Shown here piece after piece: positions 42,212-52,422 of a stretch of 64,000 nt of DNA. The position numbers and the translations under genes were made by a program. Source of the DNA: Oxalobacteraceae sp. CFBP 8761 (lineage in GTDB: Bacteria; Pseudomonadota; Gammaproteobacteria; Burkholderiales; Burkholderiaceae_D); assembly GCA_014841595.1 (NCBI GenBank), contig JACYUE010000003.1, positions 308,753 through 372,752 of the forward strand, in the 5' to 3' direction. The notes under the pieces are model-generated. The model did no database searches and was not told the origin of the DNA. It saw only the letters and a list, made by a program, of their open reading frames with translations. Position 1 is the stretch's first letter; each line of letters starts with the position of its first letter.

Positions 42212-43269
42212 AAAATTCTTTACTGTTCCGCCCACTTCCGTTTAAAGATGAAACGCCTGCAAGCATTTTAATACGTGCTGCACAGGAAAATGGTCATTCG
42301 TCTGTATATCAGTTGCTCTCTGGAACCGATGTCCTATTTTGTGAAGAGCGTTTGCGCGCCACGCTTGTTGACCCTATACAGTTCGCATTACTAATCAAAA
42401 ATCTTGGTCTTGTCGATGAAGTAGCTGGGCTTTCTCTAGCGCGTGTTGGTTCATCGCCACGCGCAGCCCGCCAATATCGGTCAGCAATCATACCTAATCA
42501 TTACTTTCGTCGCTATGATGCGAGAGCGTTTTGCGCAGCATGTCTGCGTGAACAGCCATACTGGCGCCAGCAATGGTTGGTCCGACCATTTTCAGCATGT
42601 GCTCGACACAATCGTCTCTTAGTAGATCGTTGTATCAACTGTAAGCGGAGGCCATCACTGGCACGCAGCGAAATTTCATCGTGTAACCATTGTCAATCTT
42701 CATTGTTGGGGATGGAAGGCGATACGATTTGTATCGGTGCAATAAATGCGGTTGAGGAGATGCTGGATTACAAGGACTTTGCCTCGTTAAACCTAGTACT
42801 CGAGTTCTGGGGGGCGTTGGCACGTTTCGACGGACTAATGGACGATCCGTCTGTCGACTATGCAAGACTAGAGGCCGCCGTCTCATTTTTGCGCGGCGAT
42901 GGAGCCGCACTTGAGTATGTCGCAGCGCAGGCCGTATATCGTCTACCGAGTATGAGGTTAAGCAATCAGTTGCTGCCTTTTTTATCGGGCGGTCCCATGC
43001 TGAAAAATTTCGCCGACGAAGTTGCCAGTGCAGTTTGGCCATTCACTGAAATTGGCGCTGCGAAATCGCGCCTACCGTATCTCAGCAAAAGCGAAGTGTG
43101 CGCCCTACTGAAGCTGCCACCAGCAAAACTGATTGAGCTACTTACACGTGGAGATATAAACTTCTTAAGCGATGGTCAGCAAAAGATAATCTCGGCTATT
43201 GAACGTGATTTACGTATGGAGGGTTTTTCGCAGACCGAAATCCTATATATGTATTATGAAGATACTTGA
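42208..43269 (+). CDS. tniQ: TniQ/TnsD-like target selector
   Basis: 353 residues. The N-terminal LLFRPLPFKDETPASILIRA is typical of TniQ. A zinc-binding cluster at about 107-175 has FCAACLREQPYW, ACARHNRLLVDRCINCKRRP and SCNHCQSSL. TnsD-type proteins bind a fixed attachment site near the end of a conserved gene; TniQ of this length is shorter than Tn7 TnsD (about 500 residues). It is the only selector here, with no tnsE gene. The element sits in the last codons of tssK, so this protein is the candidate reader of that site. Confidence 0.88.
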   Translation: MKNSLLFRPLPFKDETPASILIRAAQENGHSSVYQLLSGTDVLFCEERLRATLVDPIQFALLIKNLGLVDEVAGLSLARVGSSPRAARQYRSAIIPNHYFRRYDARAFCAACLREQPYWRQQWLVRPFSACARHNRLLVDRCINCKRRPSLARSEISSCNHCQSSLLGMEGDTICIGAINAVEEMLDYKDFASLNLVLEFWGALARFDGLMDDPSVDYARLEAAVSFLRGDGAALEYVAAQAVYRLPSMRLSNQLLPFLSGGPMLKNFADEVASAVWPFTEIGAAKSRLPYLSKSEVCALLKLPPAKLIELLTRGDINFLSDGQQKIISAIERDLRMEGFSQTEILYMYYEDT

Positions 43270-43526
43270 CGACAGGTCATAAATAAAATTTAGTATTTGC
43301 ATAGGTGATCTAGAAATTATTCTTCCTGAACGTGTACGTGCGCTACTTGGATGCGATGTTACACCTCCACTTCGTTGGATTGGTTTTACTAATCTACTAT
43401 GGTTTCACTAATTCTGCCGCTTTTCATTTCACGGAAATACTTTTCAGGATTCGCACCGTATTTTAGCCAATTTATACCGGTGCGATCTCCATGCGCTATA
43501 TTGCACCTAACGACATACGGCCCATC
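43270..43526. other. Intergenic gap, no gene seen
   Basis: AT-rich, with no frame of credible length. Promoter for the following gene is likely. Confidence 0.4.
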
Positions 43527-44009
43527 ATGCTCATATTTCTCGACACAGAATATACAGACTCTTTAAATTGTGACCTCATCAGCATTGGGATGGTGAGCGA
43601 GGACGGCGAGTACGAACTGTACTTGGAGCGCAGCGACTACACGCGAGAATGGTGCAGCCCCTTTGTTCATGCCGCTGTGCTACCTTTACTAGGAGGGAAC
43701 GTTGAGGCTGTTGACCGAGACACGCTAGAAAAACGGTTATCAATATGGTTTTCCTTGCTGCCTGGTAGTGTCACTATTGCGTGCGACAGCTTTACCGACT
43801 GGGAATTGCTGTTTGACGCATTAGACGGCAAGCGGCCGCAGAATCTCACGGGACGATACGATTTGTGCGGACAGATTGGCTCGCCAGAATTCCACCACGC
43901 CGTTGTACGGTATCACGAACGTAGCGGGCCATGGCACCATGCTCTTCATGATGCAAGAGCACATAGGTGCGGCTGGCTAGCATGGAAGAACAACAAGGAA
44001 AACTGCTGA
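43527..44009 (+). CDS. DEDD-type 3'-5' exonuclease-like protein
   Basis: 160 residues from ATG 43527; the frame is open upstream to 43491. MLIFLDTEYTDS gives the first acidic pair (DxE). LNCDLISIGMVSEDGEYELY resembles the exoribonuclease group represented by Rv2179c. CDSFTDWELLFDAL supplies a middle Asp, and HHALHDARAHRCGWLAW supplies the final HxxxxD. These enzymes trim RNA or DNA 3' ends using two metals. Its role on the transposon is unknown. Confidence 0.7.
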   Translation: MLIFLDTEYTDSLNCDLISIGMVSEDGEYELYLERSDYTREWCSPFVHAAVLPLLGGNVEAVDRDTLEKRLSIWFSLLPGSVTIACDSFTDWELLFDALDGKRPQNLTGRYDLCGQIGSPEFHHAVVRYHERSGPWHHALHDARAHRCGWLAWKNNKENC

Positions 44010-44301
44010 CAGGAGGGGAATTGTGTGAACGCGTGATCTAGCTGTCAACCTACCGCATCAGTACGGATCGATGTGCCCATTGTTAGCTATGCGGCGGCCA
44101 CTAGAACTGCAGGCACTTGTTGGTGAGTTGGCGTAGGTTTTTTCCAACATGCTCTGGATTCCCAAGGGGAAGATGACCCTGGAACATGCGGTGGGCCGAT
44201 CGTCCAGCCATCGATGGTTATTTCGCGTAGACATTTGCTGATGGTTAATATAGTGTGCGTGAAGATCGATTTTCCCTTTGGTGGCCGGTGATGAACACGT
44301 T
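44010..44301. other. Intergenic gap upstream of mcrB
   Basis: 292 bp, no gene recognised. In-frame TTG/GTG codons at 44278 and 44281 are alternative mcrB starts. Confidence 0.35.
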
Positions 44302-46353
44302 ATGGAGCACGCATTGAACGTAAAGCTTAGATTTCAAGAACACATGCTCAGGACGGGCAAGCAGGAGAAGACCTCTACTGAATACACACGCTATATCGAC
44401 AATTTATCCGACCATGCTAAGAGGGACATTTTTTCTATACGGCGGCCGGCAGAACTTGCGCCTTTAGTAGCGCGGTATGATTCAAACGGCCCAGATTCCA
44501 ACCAGGGAAATGTCTACAACGGCGGCCTGCGCGCAGCGATTAAACAGTATTACGCCTTCTTGCAATACCACGCTCCGCCTTTGAACCAGATCTTGTACGG
44601 TCCTCCGGGTACCGGCAAGACACACACCACAATCGACGAGACACTGGCCATTCTCGATCCCGTTTTTTTGGAAACCTATCGCATGGATCGGCTCAAGCTC
44701 CGGGCTCGTTTCCAAGAACTCGAGCTTTCGAATCATGTGCGCTTCGTAACATTCCATCAGAGTTTCAGTTACGAAGACTTTGTGGAGGGTTTGGGGGCCG
44801 TGCCCGACCCGGTCACGAAGCAGTTGACGTTCCCGCCAAAACCGGGCGTCTTCAAACTGATCTGCGATGATGCCCAGGTGAAGGAAGTGTTGGTGGACAC
44901 ACCGCCAACCATTGAGATTGGGCCAGATACGACTGTGTGGAAAATGTCGCTCGGGAATCGGGCCGAAGAGAATCATATTTATGAAGAATGCATCAAGGAT
45001 GGGCGCATTCTTCTTGGGTGGGGCAATGGCCGGGATTTTTCCGGGATTACCAGTGAAGGTGGGATTTCGACTCTGCTCGGCGGGCCTACTCAGAACGGAA
45101 AGCCGCCCTCGGGCTTGCGCGCTGTCGACTACATGGTGCGTCAGATGAAACCTGGTGACTTGGTGGTCGCTGCTGACGGAAACTCAAAGTTTCGTGCGAT
45201 TGGTCAAGTGACGGGAGATTATGCCCACCTACCTCGGGCGGCAGATACTTTCGCGCAATCGCGCTCTGTGCGCTGGCTCAAGGTATTCGACCTCTCGATG
45301 GAATGCCGTGCAATTATGAACAACGACTTTACGATGGGCGCACTGTATCCGATCGGTTCCCATGCACTTGACCGTACCAAGCTAGCAAAGCTATTGAGTT
45401 CTAGTGGCACAGAAGTGCTAGCGCAGCAGGGGCCGCGCGAGCGCGTCCTGATCATCGACGAGATCAATCGGGGTAACATCTCACGCATCTTCGGGGAATT
45501 AATCACCCTGATCGAACCGAGCAAGCGCTCCGGCGCTAGCGAGGCCTTGTCGGTGACGCTGCCGTATTCGAAGGAGCGCTTTAGCGTCCCGGACAACTTG
45601 TATTTGATCGGTACGATGAATACTTCCGATCGGTCCTTGAGCGGCCTGGATATCGCATTGCGCCGCCGCTTCGTCTTTAAGGAAATGCCGCCGCGTCCTG
45701 ATTTGCTCGCCAATGTCAACATTCATGGCGTGGTCATTGGACGACTGCTCACGGTGATGAACGAGCGCATCGAGGCATTATTGGATCGCGAGCACTGCCT
45801 TGGCCATGCCTATTTTTTGCCCTTAATCGAGGATGACTCGCTGCTGCGCTTAGGCCGCATTTTTGAGCGGCAAATCATTCCGCTACTTAAAGAATACTTT
45901 TTTGAGGACTGGAACCGCATTCGGTGGGTGCTCAACGATCATCGCAAGTTGCTCGTGAACTGTTTTGTAGTGCCGACCGAAAGCAGCACGGCAGTACTGT
46001 TCGGTGAGAGCTTCGAGGGGCGGGTGCAAGAAAAAAATTGGATGATCAACGAAGACGCTTTTGATCGCGTTGAATCGTATCTGGGGATTATCGATAGCGA
46101 CGCGGTACCTCCTTTGCCATCGACGCCCCGCGTCAGTGCTGGTAGTGTCACCTATGAAGGTTATCACATCGAGCGCTTCAAGTCGCGAGCGGTCGTGGTA
46201 AAAAAAGACGGCGTAGAACAGATTGCCAAGCCGATCCTACGTAGTCTGGCCGCCAAGCTCAGCGTTAGTTGCTTGAACTCCATGGGCAACGAGTACAACA
46301 CGCAGCAACTCGGCGATAAGGTCATTACCGCAGCCTTAAAGGCTAAAAGTTGA
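44302..46353 (+). CDS. mcrB: McrB-type AAA+ GTPase with an inserted EVE/PUA-like domain
   Basis: 683 residues from ATG 44302. The P-loop GPPGTGKT is at 100-107, Walker B VLIIDEINRG near 385, and the McrB signature MNTSDRS at 439-445. Between Walker A and Walker B there is an extra segment (about residues 200-350). It contains VWKMSLGNRAEENHIYEECI, GRILLGWGNGRDFSG and GDLVVAADGNSKFRAIGQVT, which looks like an EVE/PUA-type modified-base reader. In McrB the reader is usually N-terminal; here it interrupts the AAA core. It overlaps mcrC. Confidence 0.88.
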   Translation: MEHALNVKLRFQEHMLRTGKQEKTSTEYTRYIDNLSDHAKRDIFSIRRPAELAPLVARYDSNGPDSNQGNVYNGGLRAAIKQYYAFLQYHAPPLNQILYGPPGTGKTHTTIDETLAILDPVFLETYRMDRLKLRARFQELELSNHVRFVTFHQSFSYEDFVEGLGAVPDPVTKQLTFPPKPGVFKLICDDAQVKEVLVDTPPTIEIGPDTTVWKMSLGNRAEENHIYEECIKDGRILLGWGNGRDFSGITSEGGISTLLGGPTQNGKPPSGLRAVDYMVRQMKPGDLVVAADGNSKFRAIGQVTGDYAHLPRAADTFAQSRSVRWLKVFDLSMECRAIMNNDFTMGALYPIGSHALDRTKLAKLLSSSGTEVLAQQGPRERVLIIDEINRGNISRIFGELITLIEPSKRSGASEALSVTLPYSKERFSVPDNLYLIGTMNTSDRSLSGLDIALRRRFVFKEMPPRPDLLANVNIHGVVIGRLLTVMNERIEALLDREHCLGHAYFLPLIEDDSLLRLGRIFERQIIPLLKEYFFEDWNRIRWVLNDHRKLLVNCFVVPTESSTAVLFGESFEGRVQEKNWMINEDAFDRVESYLGIIDSDAVPPLPSTPRVSAGSVTYEGYHIERFKSRAVVVKKDGVEQIAKPILRSLAAKLSVSCLNSMGNEYNTQQLGDKVITAALKAKS

Positions 46354-47681
46354 ACGAAACCGTCGTCGTTCGCGAGTTCGCCAAGCTGACCACCTGCCCG
46401 TTGGCGGTGACTTCGCTTGACCGTGCCCAGGTCACAAAAAGCGCGTTCGATTACCTGTGCCACCTGGCAAGCCAGTTCCGCGCCAATGGCGCCCAGTTGC
46501 TTGAAGTGGAGGGTAGCCAGTGGCTGCGCTTAGACAACTTCGTCGGCATCCTTGAGACGCCATGCGGCACCACGCTGGAGATTCTACCCAAGCACGTGGA
46601 ATCTGGCGACTCGAAAGAAGCAGCGCGTGCTCTCATGGCGAGGATGATCCAGGCCGCACTCGACCTGCCTGCGCGCGAGGTAGGGCCGGCCGATCTGGCT
46701 CTGTTCAATATGCCATTGTCGGAATGGGTTCGCCGCCAATTCTTAACCGCGCTTGAGCACCTCGTGAAGCGCGGCATGAAGTTCGACTACCTACGGGTAG
46801 AGGAAGAGCAGCGCAACCTGCGCGGTCAACTCGACATAATCGCCCAGTTGCGCCAGCCGCTGCACCGCGCGCACTACCTCCATACCCGCCACGATGTGTT
46901 CTCGCTCGATTTTCCCGAGAACCGCCTGATCCGCTCGGCCTTGCTGCAGGTTTCCCAATCGACCCAGGACCCGCTCAACTGGCGGCTCTCGCACGAACTC
47001 ATGCAATTGCTGGCCGAGGTGCCGAGTTCGCACAACGTTAAGCTCGACTTCCGGGCCTGGCGCTGCGGGCGCTTAATGGCGCACTATGCACCGATCCTGC
47101 CATGGTGTCAGTTGGTGCTGGGCCAGCAGCTGCCGCTGGCGGTACAGGGCGAATGGCATGGCATGAGCCTGCTGTTCCCCATGGAAAAACTGTTTGAACG
47201 CTTCGTAGAGGCGGCGCTGCTGCGCCAGTTGCCGCGCTCGGCACACTTGAAACGCCAGGCGCGCGAGACCCATCTATGCCAGCACGACGGCAAAGGCTTT
47301 TTTCAACTGCGGCCCGACCTAGTGCTCGAGTGCGGCGGTCAGCGCGTAGTTTTAGATACCAAGTGGAAGCGCCTGGGAGGAGCACGCGACAAGCGTTACG
47401 GCATCTCTCAGAGCGACTTCTACCAACTCTTCGCTTACGCGCACAAGTATATTGAAGTGAGCCAGGTGCATAAGGAACTTGTACTGATCTATCCCCGCAC
47501 AGATGCCTTCGAGTCGCCGCTGCCGCCCTTTGCGTTCGCTCCCGCCATGTTGCTTTGGGTGGTGCCATTCGAAATGGGCAACAGAGCAGGGAAGGAACGC
47601 CTGCTCGTGCATCCGGACATGCAGATTGCACCGCTGCTACCATTCTCACTACCTCCCGACCCAACAAAGGCTGCGGCATGA
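46350..47681 (+). CDS. mcrC: McrC-type endonuclease subunit
   Basis: 443 residues starting at TTG 46350, overlapping the mcrB stop by 4 bp. The N-terminal DNA-binding part includes LEILPKHVESGDSKEAARAL. The C-terminal PD-(D/E)XK core is QLRPDLVLECGGQRVVLDTK with the DTKWK lysine, followed by YQLFAYAHKY, the usual McrC helix. McrC cuts DNA when McrB hydrolyses GTP on modified sites. GC-richer than the neighbouring cargo, suggesting a separate acquisition. Confidence 0.92.
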   Translation: MNETVVVREFAKLTTCPLAVTSLDRAQVTKSAFDYLCHLASQFRANGAQLLEVEGSQWLRLDNFVGILETPCGTTLEILPKHVESGDSKEAARALMARMIQAALDLPAREVGPADLALFNMPLSEWVRRQFLTALEHLVKRGMKFDYLRVEEEQRNLRGQLDIIAQLRQPLHRAHYLHTRHDVFSLDFPENRLIRSALLQVSQSTQDPLNWRLSHELMQLLAEVPSSHNVKLDFRAWRCGRLMAHYAPILPWCQLVLGQQLPLAVQGEWHGMSLLFPMEKLFERFVEAALLRQLPRSAHLKRQARETHLCQHDGKGFFQLRPDLVLECGGQRVVLDTKWKRLGGARDKRYGISQSDFYQLFAYAHKYIEVSQVHKELVLIYPRTDAFESPLPPFAFAPAMLLWVVPFEMGNRAGKERLLVHPDMQIAPLLPFSLPPDPTKAAA

Positions 47682-47796
47682 GATCGCCGTAAAGTCTATT
47701 TAATAACGCCTACCGACCACTAAAGGCGCACACTCGAACTTGCTTTCCAAGAAATTACCCATACACTGAGCCGTTACGAAGGTCGCAGCGGGTCAA

Positions 47797-47932
47797 GGCT
47801 GTGTAAAAACACAAACTAGGCGTCGGCTCGGCAACACTCGACCTTTCAGATCGCTCGCCACGGCGTTTTCCCCAGTTCGGGAATGGTAAAGGGACCCCTA
47901 AAGACACGCCGATCGCGCGTTTTTACACAGCC
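47797..47932. repeat. 136-bp inverted-repeat element (MITE-like)
   Basis: Ends are exact 14-bp inverted repeats GGCTGTGTAAAAAC (47797-47810) and GTTTTTACACAGCC (47919-47932). No coding capacity between them. A related left end, GGCTGCATAAAAACGCAAAT, occurs at 53309 followed by the same TAGGCGTC block. Confidence 0.65.
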
Positions 47933-48505
47933 TGGGCCAAAAGCGGACAACCCGGGGTTCATCCAGATGCTTATTACCCAGCAGTTTGAAGCATTGCATT
48001 CTGGTTTCAACACGACGGCGGTGGTAGCTGCTCCACTTCTCCAGATTGTCCGGCCCAGCCGGCGTCCAGTGTGCCTAGGCCCAGTGGGATCAGGAGACGC
48101 GCCAAGAGCGCGTTCCATTCAACCTTGCGCTCGGGCTATCTGCGCGGCGTGAGCGTGGCGATGTAGAGCGCTTCATGCATGAACTGATCGAATCGAACGT
48201 GCCTGGCTTGACCGCAACCGCGGGTAGCCGTACGCCGCCGGCCGGTGCTCATCCAGGTGATGCGGACTTCCTAATGGTGTTGGAGACCGGTCAACAGGGC
48301 GAAAAAAGCGCCGGCCTACATCTCTCGGATCTGCTCGAGTTCCATGGCCTTAGCCAACCCGACTGGGAGAGGCTGAAGCCAGGAAGAGGAGGAATAGCTG
48401 GTGGAAGTGTCCGCGCTTTGGGCCAAACGTAGTACGGCAACTCGACTTTGGACTTTGCCGAGATTGTTTTTGGTCTTGATCAGGGCGAGGATGATGGACC
48501 ACTTA

Positions 48506-48547
48506 GAGGTAGGTAGTTCTAACGTGTTGCAGGTTAGAATACCGGCT
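48506..48547 (+). promoter_or_regulatory. Hairpin 33 bp upstream of the SMEK gene
   Basis: AGGTAGTTCTAAC pairs with GTTAGAATACCGGCTACCT around a short loop. It could be an operator, attenuator or old element end. There is no T run. Confidence 0.4.
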
Positions 48548-48579
48548 ACCTAGCCTGAAACACTGACCTGAGTCCAATT

Positions 48580-49569
48580 ATGCCTATAGCTTCGACGAAA
48601 GAATTTGAGAATATTCTCATGCATTTGAGTGTTTTACGCTATATTTTCAAATCAAAAAGTAAGCTCCAACAATATGATCTCAATAAGGCTGCCGAAAATT
48701 TCTTTCGTGATTTTTTGAATGTTGCTTTCGACTACGAACTGATCAACCTCAATGACATAACTAAAAACCAAGCTGCAATCGATCTCGGTGACTGGAAGGA
48801 AAGATTGTGCATCCAGGTCACTGCCGAAAATAGTTCACCTAAAATCAAAGAATCGTTAAAGAAATTCAATGAATATGGGCTTGAGAAAAACTATGACCGC
48901 TTTGTGATGCTCATCTTAACTGCTAAGAAAAATTACTCGACGACTTTTCCTGTTAATGGCATTACTTTTAAAACAGCCGATGACATCTGGGATGTCGATG
49001 ATTTATTGAAGAAAATTGAAAATCTTTCGTTAGAAAAGAAAACGTTTCTTTCCGAGATGCTAGGTCGAGAAATGCGTCCGCTTTTTTCTCAGTTCGCTGA
49101 TGATGGCAGTATCTTCAAGGCACAGTCAGTCGTTAATCAACCTGCCGTATCAGCAGACGTCGTGTTGAAGTACATGGATTACGAAGCCGACAGTGGAGAT
49201 GGAAAGACCGTCTTCAAGAAAATTGGGGATCTGTATTCCAGGCTGTCCAATTTATCACGGCAGGCACGTATATGTTTGCACACAGTTATTAGTCGAGGCG
49301 AGATAAAGCATAACAGTTATCAATTGCCGGTTCAAGAATATGATAACTTATTGTCTGGAATTTCCCCGCACGAAAGGCATGGCAATTTCAGAAGTTTAGA
49401 AGCTGCGAATTTGATGTATGCAGATGATGGCTTTATTATTGCGGGATGGAAGCTGGAGGCAGGGGTCGATTTTTATGCGGTAGCTTCAGAAATTCTTGAA
49501 ATACAGTTGAAGATTGAAAATGGGCTTGAACGTTTAGTCGTTGACGCCGATTTCAGTCTTCTTGATTAG
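48580..49569 (+). CDS. SMEK-domain protein (predicted REase-like defence protein)
   Basis: 329 residues. The N-terminal ~150 residues match the SMEK pattern: LMHLSVLRYIFKSKSKLQQY, NKAAENFFRDFLNVAFDYEL, AAIDLGDWKERLCIQVTAEN and SSPKIKESLKKF. The D-x(n)-QVT core is that of a nuclease-superfamily domain described next to NTPase-based conflict systems. The C-terminal half has no named domain. It stands alone, with strongly AT-rich codons unlike mcrBC, so it was probably acquired separately. Confidence 0.8.
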   Translation: MPIASTKEFENILMHLSVLRYIFKSKSKLQQYDLNKAAENFFRDFLNVAFDYELINLNDITKNQAAIDLGDWKERLCIQVTAENSSPKIKESLKKFNEYGLEKNYDRFVMLILTAKKNYSTTFPVNGITFKTADDIWDVDDLLKKIENLSLEKKTFLSEMLGREMRPLFSQFADDGSIFKAQSVVNQPAVSADVVLKYMDYEADSGDGKTVFKKIGDLYSRLSNLSRQARICLHTVISRGEIKHNSYQLPVQEYDNLLSGISPHERHGNFRSLEAANLMYADDGFIIAGWKLEAGVDFYAVASEILEIQLKIENGLERLVVDADFSLLD

Positions 49570-50565
49570 CCGTAGCACGAATAGGGAGTAGCCGGCCGAG
49601 GTTCGTCGATCGACCAAAATTATGATCACACCCAAGCTGCTCTAGGCTCATGAAAAGGTTTTTGCTGTTCCGGTCATCGTTCGAAGGGATCAGCGACCAC
49701 TTCCAATCGACGTCGGTTAGGTTGGATTGTATCTTGATAAGCCCTGGTGTCGCCGTGCTGCTGTGGACCGAAACCGCTTGCTACCTTTCGCTCGTTTCGC
49801 GCGCGCACCCGCGCTGGGTCGAGCCCGACGATACTTTGTGCACGTAGCGCACGACTAGTCATTGCGCCTTACACACGCAATTTCCAGCCGTGGCGCGACT
49901 CGTCGCCGATTTCCTTTAAGCTGGTCTGATTGCTTTCCGTTACGGTATCGCGCAACTCCGATATTTTCAGACTTTAACGGTGATGGTCTATCGCCAGCGT
50001 TGAATGACAGATCAGCGCCGTTGCGTGGATCTCTCATCGCATAACTTTTCGACATTGAAATAGCATGCTCAGTTAAATTCTTACATTTATCTAAACCATT
50101 AAAATCATTAAATTCTTTTTTAAAAAACAGCTATGCTGCTCTCTCAATCGTGATTGTACCATTTACCATAAGCAATTCGTTGTTGGTGATGAAGTGTGAG
50201 TTTTCGGCGTAGAAAATTTGTTATTGTTGCAGACCAAAGTTAGGCAGGGGTATGCTAGCTTATATGAAACACAAAAACGCGATATAGTATCAAAAAAATC
50301 GGATTAGAAATCTAAATCAGTGGAAAGATTTATATGCCTGTCGTAAGTGAGGCCGGCCGGAGTTCCGTCATTGAGAACCTACTCCGAAGCAATAGGAGCG
50401 ACTAGGTTGAGGCAACAGGGTTAAGTTCTTTTTAATACACAGTGCTTGTATCGGTTCATCGCAAAAAATCCGATTCAAGTAGCTGCTAATTAGTCATGCC
50501 AAAGTTTTTACTGGTGAGCAGAACCATTAGAGTATTATCAACGAGATAATAAAAATCACATAAAT
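49570..50565. other. About 1 kb without a recognisable gene
   Basis: The first half (to about 50050) is moderately GC-rich and may be a gene scrap; frames on both strands are short and matchless. The second half is very AT-rich and likely contains the promoter of the OLD-family gene. Confidence 0.4.
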
Positions 50566-52248
50566 ATGAATTTTTTCCAAATTAGAATTAAAAATTATCG
50601 TAGCATTTCTGAGGAAATAAATTTAAATTTTAAAAACAGAACGACTATTATTGGTCCTAATAATAGTGGCAAAACAAATATTGTCAGTGCTATTCAAACT
50701 TTCTTTAGTGGTTTGGATAAAAATCTTTATGAGGTGAAAAGAGATTCTCCAATCGAAACTAGTGGAAAGCAAACCAGTATTATTGCCTCATTCTTTCTGG
50801 ATGGTGACTCTGATTCTGATTTCATTGACCTGTATTCACAAATGCAAGATTGTCTTGAAGCAGAGAAACGTCAAGATTCTACTTTCCAACTTTTTCTCTA
50901 CTACTCGACTGCAGGCAAACCTGTTTATCAGTTTTTTCCAAATGCAAAAATAAAAAACAAAGCTACACACAATTTCAGAGTTCTTCACCTGCAAGCACTC
51001 CGACTAATATTAGGAAAATTTTCTTGTAAAGTCATTCCTTCTGTTAAGGATCCTGAAGAACTATTCTCTAAAATTTTATTGCCATTTATTAAGTGTACCG
51101 TTGCGGAAGTCTTACATCCTCATTTGCCCCAAATAAAAAGTGCACTGGATGAAATTTCAGATTCTATCAACGCTGTGTTAGAGCTAGCGAAGCTAAAAAA
51201 AATTCAAGTCGCCATCGACGTCGCTGAAAATATTGATAGTATGCTTTCCAATTTTAACTTTTATATAGATGATGGAATAAAGACTTCGGCAAGTTCAAAA
51301 GGTTCTGGTGTACAGGCCGCCACGATTCTAGCGTCCCTCAAATGGGTCGGTCTCGAAGAGAAGAAGAATGGTCGGGAAACGATTTGGCTGTTGGAGGAAC
51401 CGGAATCATATCTTCATCCTGAACTAGCAAAATGTTGTGTAGCGATAATAGAGGATTTGAGCGAGTTGAATTGCGTAATTCTCACAACGCACGCTATTTC
51501 TTTTGTTGGAAATAAGCCCGAACAAATTTACGAAGCAACGATCGGTGGTGGCGTAACAACAGTAAAGCAGTGCCAGACTTATTCAGAGGCGACTTCATCT
51601 ATTCGGAAATCCTTAGGCTTACGCTATAGCGACTTTTTCCAACTTGGTAAATTTAATTTGCTAGTAGAAGGCGTATCAGATCGAGAAATACTGAGTTGGG
51701 CAATAAACCAAATCAAGCCTAACAAGGGTAAAAATAACTTCCCTATGCTACGACAAGCCACAATTATTGACTTCACTGGAGTTTCCAGTCTGAAAGATTT
51801 TTTAAAGCATTCTTATGACTTTATAAGAAATGAGGTCTCGACGTTTATTATATTCGATGGTGATGAGGCGGGAGTAGAGGCAGCTAACGCGCTTAACAGA
51901 TTTTTTTCGAACAAGTCTATTCCTTTTGGCCCCAACAGGGATTACGCAGTATTGCCGAAGGGATTTCCAATAGAAGGTTTATTCCCAAACGATTTTATAG
52001 TTGAGATGTATGAAAATCATCCGGGGTGGTTTAGTAATTTTAACGCCGACATCCATGGTAAGGTGCTTGCATTCTCATTGAAAGATGGAAGCAAAGGAAG
52101 CATGCAGCGCGCAATGATGACTAGAGCAGAAAAAGAAACGGCGAAGACAGGAAATTATGCTTGGGCTAAAGAATTTATTGGCTTGTTTAACATTGCCGAG
52201 ACACAGTTAGCGCTTAAGGCGGAGCAGATTTATCCATCTGGAAATTAA
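50566..52248 (+). CDS. OLD-family ATPase with TOPRIM nuclease domain
   Basis: 560 residues. Walker A GPNNSGKT at 30-37 after FQIRIKNYRSISEEINLNFK. ABC signature/Walker B region near 250-290 (GSGVQAATILASLKWVGLEE, WLLEEPESYLHPELAK), then TTHAISFVG. The TOPRIM part begins LLVEGVSDREIL near 365 (Glu), with FIIFDGDEAG near 430. OLD nucleases act as abortive-infection or exclusion enzymes, alone or with a helicase such as GajB. No gajB-like helicase is next to it, so it is a stand-alone class member. Confidence 0.9.
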   Translation: MNFFQIRIKNYRSISEEINLNFKNRTTIIGPNNSGKTNIVSAIQTFFSGLDKNLYEVKRDSPIETSGKQTSIIASFFLDGDSDSDFIDLYSQMQDCLEAEKRQDSTFQLFLYYSTAGKPVYQFFPNAKIKNKATHNFRVLHLQALRLILGKFSCKVIPSVKDPEELFSKILLPFIKCTVAEVLHPHLPQIKSALDEISDSINAVLELAKLKKIQVAIDVAENIDSMLSNFNFYIDDGIKTSASSKGSGVQAATILASLKWVGLEEKKNGRETIWLLEEPESYLHPELAKCCVAIIEDLSELNCVILTTHAISFVGNKPEQIYEATIGGGVTTVKQCQTYSEATSSIRKSLGLRYSDFFQLGKFNLLVEGVSDREILSWAINQIKPNKGKNNFPMLRQATIIDFTGVSSLKDFLKHSYDFIRNEVSTFIIFDGDEAGVEAANALNRFFSNKSIPFGPNRDYAVLPKGFPIEGLFPNDFIVEMYENHPGWFSNFNADIHGKVLAFSLKDGSKGSMQRAMMTRAEKETAKTGNYAWAKEFIGLFNIAETQLALKAEQIYPSGN

Positions 52249-52422
52249 TATGAGATTAAGTCTCTACCTATAATAGAATCTTTATATTACTGCCACAAGC
52301 AGCGTTACTAAGTGATACGCTGATTGGTGATTATGCATCTGTTCACGTTGAGCCTAAGCTAATCCTTTCCTTTTTACAATAGGTTGCTCAACTTTGACGA
52401 CCACTTAAGCGAGGCGCAAGAA

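Larger units (their letters stand above)
47682..48579. other. Region of fragments between mcrC and the SMEK gene
   Basis: About 900 bp without an intact gene. It contains an inverted-repeat element (47797-47932), then GC-rich scraps with frames such as plus strand 48175-48432 that I cannot place in a family, and a hairpin at 48506-48547. It looks like decayed mobile DNA. Confidence 0.4.
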
